Shown here one piece after another: positions 59,346 to 64,000 of a stretch of 64,000 nucleotides of DNA. The position numbers and the translations under genes are program-made. Within the stretch, counting starts at the first letter, position 1. Every line of letters begins with the position of its first letter. This stretch comes from Mycobacterium sp. ELW1 (GTDB lineage Bacteria > Actinomycetota > Actinomycetes > Mycobacteriales > Mycobacteriaceae). The notes below the pieces were generated by a model. That model made no database searches. It was not told the origin of the DNA and was given only the letters and a program-made list of their open reading frames with translations. Location of the stretch: NCBI RefSeq assembly GCF_008329905.1, contig NZ_CP032155.1, positions 1,054,001-1,118,000 of the forward strand, written 5' to 3'.

Positions 59346-60250
59346 CCGACCTCAAGACGATGACCTACGAGGTCACCGATCGGATTGCCCGCATCACCTT
59401 CAACCGACCCGAGAAGGGCAACGCGATCGTCGCGGAGACCCCGCTGGAGTTGGCCGCGCTGGTGGAACGCGCCGACCTGGACCCAAATGTGCACGTGATC
59501 TTGGTGTCTGGCCGCGGCGACGGATTCTGCGCCGGTTTCGATCTCGGTGCCTACGCCGACGGCTCGTCGTCGGCCGGCGGCGGCGACCGGCAGGGCACCG
59601 TGCTCGACGGCAAAACGCAGGCCGTCAACCACAAGGCCGACCGGCCGTGGGATCCGATGATCGACTATCAGATGATGAGCCGTTTCGTGCGCGGCTTCTC
59701 CAGCCTGATGCATGCCGACAAGCCGACGGTGGTGAAGATTCACGGGTATTGCGTGGCGGGCGGCACCGATATCGCGTTGCACGCCGACCAGGTGATCGCC
59801 GCCTCCGACGCGAAGATCGGCTATCCGCCGACCCGGGTGTGGGGTGTTCCCGCGGCCGGGTTGTGGGCGCATCGTCTGGGTGATCAGCGCGCCAAACGTC
59901 TTCTGCTGACCGGGGATTGCATCACCGGCGCGCAGGCCGCTGAGTGGGGACTGGCGGTGGAGGCGCCGGATCCGGCCGACCTCGACGAGCGCACCGAACG
60001 GCTCGTGGAGCGCATCGCCGCGGTGCCGGTGAATCAGTTGATCATGGTGAAGCTGGCGATGAACACCGCGCTGTATCAGCAGGGCGTGGCGACCAGCCGG
60101 ATGGTCAGCACGGTGTTCGACGGGATCGCCCGGCACACACCGGAGGGGCACGCGTTCGTGGCGGACGCCCGCGAGCACGGCTTCCGGGAGGCGGTCCGCC
60201 ACCGCGACGAGCCGTTCGGTGACTACGGGCGCCGCGCCTCGGGAGTGTGA
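59342..60250 (+). CDS. echA4: Enoyl-CoA hydratase/isomerase family protein
   Basis: A 302-residue crotonase-fold enzyme. ITFNRPEKGNAIV, VLVSGRGDGFCAGFDLGAYAD and the second oxyanion region KIHGYCVAGGTDIALHADQV match crotonases. In the FCAGFDLGAY loop and around ADQ, the expected Glu of canonical hydratases (GLE, after AAGG) is not obvious, so activity may differ. ATG 59342 overlaps the fadE8 stop (ATGA); its stop is in turn overlapped by the paaX GTG. Confidence 0.85.
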   Translation: MTDLKTMTYEVTDRIARITFNRPEKGNAIVAETPLELAALVERADLDPNVHVILVSGRGDGFCAGFDLGAYADGSSSAGGGDRQGTVLDGKTQAVNHKADRPWDPMIDYQMMSRFVRGFSSLMHADKPTVVKIHGYCVAGGTDIALHADQVIAASDAKIGYPPTRVWGVPAAGLWAHRLGDQRAKRLLLTGDCITGAQAAEWGLAVEAPDPADLDERTERLVERIAAVPVNQLIMVKLAMNTALYQQGVATSRMVSTVFDGIARHTPEGHAFVADAREHGFREAVRHRDEPFGDYGRRASGV

Positions 60251-60987
60251 GCGTGCCGCAGTCGTTGGCGAAGATGACCGCTCGCTCGGTGGTGCTGAGT
60301 GTATTGCTCGGCGCCCATCCGGCCTGGGCCACCTCGGCCGAATTGCTGCGGCTGACATCGGATTTCGGCATCCGCGAGCAGACGTTGCGGGTCGCGCTCA
60401 CCCGGATGGTGGCCGCCGGCGATCTGGTGCGCTCCGACGACGGGTATCGACTGTCCGATCGGCTGTTGACCCGCCAGCGCCGCCAGGACGATGCGCTCTA
60501 CCCCCGCATGCGCGACTGGAACGGCGACTGGGTCACCTTGGTGATCACCGCGGTCGGCATGGATGCCCGGGCCCGCGCCGCCTTGCGTAACACTCTGCAG
60601 CTCAAGCGGTTCGGTGAGATGCGAGAGGGAGTGTGGTTACGTCCGGACAACCTCGGCGACGTGCTGCCCGCCGAGATCGCCGATCGGGTGCGGGTGCTGC
60701 ACGCGCGTGACGACGATCCGGCCGAGCTGACCGGGCGGCTGTGGGATCTGGGTGGCTGGGCGATCACCGGACAGCGGCTTCTCGACGAGGTGACCGCCGC
60801 GCAGGACATTCCGGCACGCTTCCGTGCCGCCGCCGCGATTGTGCGCCACCTGCTCACCGATCCGGTATTGCCGGAAGAGCTGCTGCCGGCGCGCTGGCCG
60901 GGCGCCGCACTTCGGCGGGCCTATGCAGACTTCGCCGCCGAGCTGGTCGCGCGGCGGGATGAGGGACAACTGGTGGAGGCGACATGA
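60247..60987 (+). CDS. PaaX-family transcriptional repressor
   Basis: A 246-residue regulator. The N-terminus (ARSVVLSVLLGAHPAWATS, IREQTLRVALTRMVAAGDL) is the PaaX winged helix that binds DNA, and WVTLVITAVGMDARARA and LWDLGGWAITGQRLLDEV belong to the C-terminal CoA-ligand-sensing part. PaaX from E. coli senses phenylacetyl-CoA. Position within the fadE8-echA operon suggests that it controls this operon in response to an acyl-CoA. GTG 60247 overlaps the echA4 stop (GTGTGA). Confidence 0.88.
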   Translation: MSVPQSLAKMTARSVVLSVLLGAHPAWATSAELLRLTSDFGIREQTLRVALTRMVAAGDLVRSDDGYRLSDRLLTRQRRQDDALYPRMRDWNGDWVTLVITAVGMDARARAALRNTLQLKRFGEMREGVWLRPDNLGDVLPAEIADRVRVLHARDDDPAELTGRLWDLGGWAITGQRLLDEVTAAQDIPARFRAAAAIVRHLLTDPVLPEELLPARWPGAALRRAYADFAAELVARRDEGQLVEAT

Positions 60988-61787
60988 CCGAGCAACCGAA
61001 TCCGGTGCGAGTAGAACGCAACGGAGGAGTCACGACGGTGATCATCGACCGTCCGCAGGCCCGCAACGCCGTCAACGGCCCTACCGCGATGGCCCTGTTC
61101 AACGCTTTCGACGAGTTCGACAAGGACGAGTCGGCGTCAGTGGCGGTCCTGTGGGGCGACAACGGAACCTTCTGCGCCGGAGCCGATCTCAAGGCCATCG
61201 GCACACCCGACACCAACCCCACCCATCGCCCTCGGACAGGGTCCGATGTCGCCGGCCCCGCGGCTCCGGGACCGATGGGACCCAGCCGCATGCAGCTGTC
61301 CAAACCGGTGATCGCCGCGGTCAGCGGGTACGCCGTGGCCGGCGGCCTGGAACTGGCGTTGTGGTGCGATCTGCGGGTGGCCGAGCAGGACGCCGTGTTC
61401 GGGGTGTTCTGCCGCCGGTGGGGGGTTCCGCTGATCGACGGCGGCACCGTGCGTCTGCCCCGGCTCATCGGCCACAGCCGGGCGATGGACCTGATCCTGA
61501 CCGGCCGGGCCGTCGGCGCCGAGGAAGCTTTGGCCATCGGCCTGGCCAACCGGGTCGTCCCGACGGGCCAGGCCCGCCAGGCCGCCGAGGAGTTGGCCGC
61601 CGAACTCGCTCAGCTGCCTCAGCTCTGCCTGCGTTCGGACCGGATGTCGGCGCTCAACCAGTGGGGTCAGTCCGAAGCCGACGCCATCGATTTCGAATTC
61701 GGCAGCCTGTCGCGGGTGGCCGCCGAGTCGCTTGCCGGCGCGCAGCGATTCGCCAAGGGCGCCGGCCGGCACGGCGCCAAGGCGTGA
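60984..61787 (+). CDS. echA5: Enoyl-CoA hydratase
   Basis: A 267-residue crotonase. VTTVIIDRPQARNAVNG at the N-terminus, VLWGDNGTFCAGADLKAIG for the first oxyanion site, then VIAAVSGYAVAGGLELALWCDLRV with the GLE catalytic-Glu region, and GVPLIDGGTVRLPRLIGHSRAMDLILTGR. The motif is complete. ATG 60984 overlaps the paaX stop (ATGA). Fourth gene of the fadE8 operon. Corresponds by synteny to Rv0675. Confidence 0.9.
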   Translation: MTEQPNPVRVERNGGVTTVIIDRPQARNAVNGPTAMALFNAFDEFDKDESASVAVLWGDNGTFCAGADLKAIGTPDTNPTHRPRTGSDVAGPAAPGPMGPSRMQLSKPVIAAVSGYAVAGGLELALWCDLRVAEQDAVFGVFCRRWGVPLIDGGTVRLPRLIGHSRAMDLILTGRAVGAEEALAIGLANRVVPTGQARQAAEELAAELAQLPQLCLRSDRMSALNQWGQSEADAIDFEFGSLSRVAAESLAGAQRFAKGAGRHGAKA

Positions 61788-61790
61788 GAG

Positions 61791-62198
61791 CTAAGAGCTC
61801 TTGTTGAGCGTGTTGCCCGACCCGAGGTTGTTCACCTTCGGGTCGCCCTTGTAGGTGATCGTGTTGTTGAGGCCGACGACGGAGAGTTCCTTGTCGATCG
61901 TGCCGAAGGTGATCTTGTTGTCCGCGCCGCCGATGTTCACCGACGCGCACGTTCCCTTCACCGTCAGAGTGTTGTTGGACCCGCCGACGTTCAGCGACTT
62001 GCCGTCGGCGCAGTCGATCTCCGCGGTCGTGCCGAACGAGCCGTAGTTGATGGTGTTGCCGACCTCGACCTGAGCGCCTGAGCTACCGGCGGTTGCCGTA
62101 GGCGAGGGGGAGTCCTTGCTGGTGGATCCGCAGCCCGCCAGTGCGACGGCGGCGAGAACGCTGATCCCAGCGATGAGTGTGGGGGAGTGCATCGGCAT
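61791..62198 (-). CDS. DUF3060 lipoprotein
   Basis: A 135-residue protein with a lipobox LAGC near residue 22 after a hydrophobic signal. After a Ser/Thr/Pro linker, repeated short beta motifs (NVGGSNNTLTVKGTC, NIGGADNKITFG, VVGLNNTITYKGDPKVNNLG) indicate a DUF3060 beta-solenoid; the two Cys may pair. The family is found on mycobacterial surfaces, with unknown function. ATG 62198 has GGACGAA upstream. It lies at the position of Rv0679c. It converges on echA5 with 3 bases between stops. Confidence 0.82.
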   Translation of the reverse strand: MPMHSPTLIAGISVLAAVALAGCGSTSKDSPSPTATAGSSGAQVEVGNTINYGSFGTTAEIDCADGKSLNVGGSNNTLTVKGTCASVNIGGADNKITFGTIDKELSVVGLNNTITYKGDPKVNNLGSGNTLNKSS

Positions 62199-62250
62199 TC
62201 GTCCGTCCTTCGCGATTTCGCCGGAACGCGGTCGATCCGGTTCGTCATTC

Positions 62251-62433
62251 CTAACTCGTGCTGTCGTTGACGACGTTATCGGCGATCGCGGTGTTGGACG
62301 ACCCCTGCGTGGTCACCGCCGCCACGATGCCGACGCCGCCACCGGGGATGTGACCGTTCCGGTGATACCAACCGGCAAGGCGGCAACGCAGGTCATGATG
62401 AACCCGCCGCCGGTGTCCCCAGCTCACCGACAT
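62251..62433 (-). pseudogene. Possible frameshifted remnant of a small exported protein gene
   Basis: On the minus strand a short frame from the ATG at 62400 reads MTCVAALPVGITGTVTSPVAA, like a signal peptide, and soon ends. A different frame then continues as GIVAAVTTQGSSNTAIADNVVNDSTS to the stop at 62251. Together they look like one small exported protein split by a frameshift. The single 60-residue frame from 62433 has no ribosome site. Rv0680c occupies this place in M. tuberculosis. Evidence is weak. Confidence 0.3.
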
Positions 62434-62524
62434 GCCTCACTTTCCATCAACCCGAGTTGGAGCCCACGTGGCAGCCGGTCGGTCAACTAGAGTTCTCCGT
62501 CGATCCACCAGTGAAGGGTTTGTG

Positions 62525-63163
62525 ATGACACCTCGGCCGGAACCGGAGTCGGCGGCTGCCCGTCCGCGCCCGGGCAACCGGACGTCGGCGAGGTCGAGCA
62601 AGCTCAGCCGCGAGGTCATCGTCAACGCGGCCCTGACCTTCCTCGATCGGGAGGGCTGGGACGGTTTGACGATCAACGCCCTGGCCACCCAGTTGGGCAC
62701 CAAGGGCCCGTCGCTCTACAACCACGTCCACAGCTTGGAAGATCTGCGTCGCACGGTCCGCATGCACGTCATCGACGACATCCTGCAGATGCTGTCCACC
62801 GTCGGGCAGGGCCGCACCCGCGACGACGCCGTGACCGCGATGGCCAGCGCCTACCGCAGCTACGCGCACCACCACCCGGGCCGCTATTCGGCGTTCACCC
62901 GCATGCCGTTGGGCGGTGATGACCCCGAGTTCACGGCCGCGTCGCATGCCGCCGCGGCCCCGGTCATCGAGGTGCTGGCGTCCTACGGCCTGGACGGCGA
63001 CGACGCGTTTTATGCCTCGCTGGAGTTCTGGGCGGCGCTGCACGGGTTCGTGCTGCTGGAGATGACGGGCGTGATGGACATGGTCGACACCGACGCCGTG
63101 TTCTCCGACATGGTCTTGCGGCTGGCCGCCGGGATGGCGCACCGAAACGGAGCGCACGGCTGA
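62525..63163 (+). CDS. TetR-family regulator
   Basis: A 212-residue repressor. The helix-turn-helix LTINALATQLGTKGPSLYNHV is near residues 48-68, and the C-terminus has the WHG-type segment FWAALHGFVLLEMTGVMD near 170. ATG 62525 (GTG 62522 is also in frame). It corresponds by synteny to Rv0681, which lies just upstream of rpsL in M. tuberculosis. The ligand is not known. It may control the DUF3060 gene or itself; no operator found. Confidence 0.88.
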   Translation: MTPRPEPESAAARPRPGNRTSARSSKLSREVIVNAALTFLDREGWDGLTINALATQLGTKGPSLYNHVHSLEDLRRTVRMHVIDDILQMLSTVGQGRTRDDAVTAMASAYRSYAHHHPGRYSAFTRMPLGGDDPEFTAASHAAAAPVIEVLASYGLDGDDAFYASLEFWAALHGFVLLEMTGVMDMVDTDAVFSDMVLRLAAGMAHRNGAHG

Positions 63164-63494
63164 GCCCGCATCGAGCACCCGAATAACGGTGCTATGGGAA
63201 CCGGTGCCGACATTCACGCGTTGACCTGCAGTAAGGCCCGCTAGGAGGCCCGCGCACCGAGTTTGGAGGGGCGTGCCGCGCCTGGTATCGTGGGAGATCG
63301 TGCCTGGCCGTTAGGGGCGCTTGCGGAGACGCATGCGCGCACGCCGGGCCAATTCGCATGTCCAGTATGCATCGGATCCGACCGGTGCACGGTGTGTGCG
63401 ACACGCCCGGCAGCGGGGTAAGCCGCAGGGCTAAAACTGCAGTACAGAGACTTGAAGAACGTTGAAAGACGCACGAGAGACAGAAAGCCGGTAA
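63164..63494. promoter_or_regulatory. Upstream region and promoter of rpsL-rpsG
   Basis: TTGGAG (63263-63268), 17-base spacer and TATCGT (63286-63291) form a good SigA-type promoter. The leader up to the ATG at 63495 is about 197 bases. No gene and no clear hairpin in the rest. Confidence 0.6.
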
Positions 63495-63869
63495 ATGCCA
63501 ACCATTCAGCAGCTGGTCCGCAAGGGTCGCACCGACAAGGTCGCGAAGGTGAAGACCGCCGCCCTCAAGGGCAGCCCGCAGCGCCGCGGCGTGTGCACCC
63601 GCGTGTACACGACCACCCCGAAGAAGCCGAACTCGGCACTTCGCAAGGTGGCGCGCGTGAAGCTGACGACCGGCGTCGAGGTCACCGCCTACATCCCCGG
63701 TGAGGGCCACAACCTGCAGGAGCACTCGATGGTGCTGGTGCGCGGTGGTCGTGTGAAGGACCTCCCCGGTGTGCGTTACAAGATCATCCGCGGCTCGCTG
63801 GACACCCAGGGCGTCAAGAACCGCAAGCAGGCCCGTAGCCGTTACGGCGCGAAGAAGGAGAAGAGCTGA
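63495..63869 (+). CDS. rpsL: 30S ribosomal protein S12
   Basis: A 124-residue S12, part of the decoding centre. Lys43 (TTPKKPNSA) and Lys88 (GGRVKDLPG), the two main sites of streptomycin-resistance mutations, are wild type. ATG 63495, ribosome site weak (GAAAG). Its stop overlaps the rpsG start by 1 base (TGATG). Confidence 0.98.
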   Translation: MPTIQQLVRKGRTDKVAKVKTAALKGSPQRRGVCTRVYTTTPKKPNSALRKVARVKLTTGVEVTAYIPGEGHNLQEHSMVLVRGGRVKDLPGVRYKIIRGSLDTQGVKNRKQARSRYGAKKEKS

Positions 63870-64000
63870 TGCCGCGTAAGGGTCCCGCTCCCAAGCGTCC
63901 ACTCGTCAACGATCCGGTCTACGGGTCCCAGCTGGTCACCCAGCTGGTCAATAAGGTTCTGTTGGACGGGAAGAAATCGTTGGCCGAGCGCATTGTTTAT
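63869..64000 (+). CDS. rpsG: 30S ribosomal protein S7 (N-terminal part; runs off the window)
   Basis: The first 44 codons: it begins [20 protein letters not shown] and continues [23 protein letters not shown], the S7 N-terminus, which binds 16S rRNA and assembles the 30S head. ATG 63869 directly follows rpsL. The full gene should be about 156 codons; the rest lies outside the window. Confidence 0.96.
   Translation, partial: MPRKGPAPKRPLVNDPVYGSQLVTQLVNKVLLDGKKSLAERIVY

Overview
The window comes from a mycobacterium (genus Mycobacterium sensu lato, probably a non-tuberculous, Mycolicibacterium-like species). The right half reproduces the conserved mycobacterial neighbourhood mmaA - lipG - ABC1 kinase - GH38 mannosidase - ROK kinase - rplJ - rplL - mkl - rpoB - rpoC - endonuclease IV - fadE8 - echA4 - paaX - echA5 - TetR - rpsL - rpsG. 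Mycolic-acid cyclopropane-synthase-family enzymes, leaderless or GTG/TTG starts and high-GC codon use agree with this.

Left region (about 55-24852): a large cell-surface polysaccharide locus with patchy, often lower-GC coding sequence. It starts with a deoxysugar trio (RmlC-like epimerase, SDR epimerase, RmlD-like reductase). A minus-strand block follows with a GT4 and a GT2 glycosyltransferase, a DUF616/MUCI70-type glycosyltransferase, a Wzx-type flippase and a TylF-type O-methyltransferase. Next on the plus strand are a WbbL-like GT2, a Wzy/O-antigen-ligase-like polymerase whose 3' end is frameshifted, two exported proteins of unknown function and a heptosyltransferase-like protein. Then comes a complete ADP-L-glycero-beta-D-manno-heptose gene set (gmhA, hldE, hldD, gmhB) with a GT9 heptosyltransferase. 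The locus ends with a Wzc-type co-polymerase/tyrosine kinase, a DUF4012 membrane protein and a small exported protein with a strong terminator. Together these could make nucleotide-activated sugars including ADP-heptose, build a repeat unit, flip it, polymerise it and control chain length. This is a Gram-negative-style logic in a mycobacterium and the most interesting part of the window.

Middle region (25129-39634): ordinary high-GC mycobacterial genes. These are an HSL-type esterase, two mycolic acid methyltransferase/cyclopropane synthases, a LipG-like hydrolase coupled to an ABC1 kinase, an NTF2-like protein, two DinB-family proteins divergent from a WYL regulator, an endonuclease/exonuclease/phosphatase protein, a very long GH38 alpha-mannosidase, an FabD2-labelled small protein and a ROK sugar kinase, the last three in an overlapping run.

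Right region (39635-64000): rplJL with a leader attenuator and terminator, the Mce ATPase mkl/mceG, and two large exported proteins made of tandem alpha/beta-hydrolase repeats (one ending in a lipocalin domain). Then rpoBC with a terminator and a 60-bp palindrome, a RibD-type reductase, endonuclease IV, a cupin, and a fadE8-echA4-paaX-echA5 operon. Last are a DUF3060 lipoprotein with a possibly broken small gene beside it, a TetR regulator, rpsL and the first 44 codons of rpsG, which runs off the end. I saw no tRNA, rRNA, CRISPR array or intact insertion sequence.
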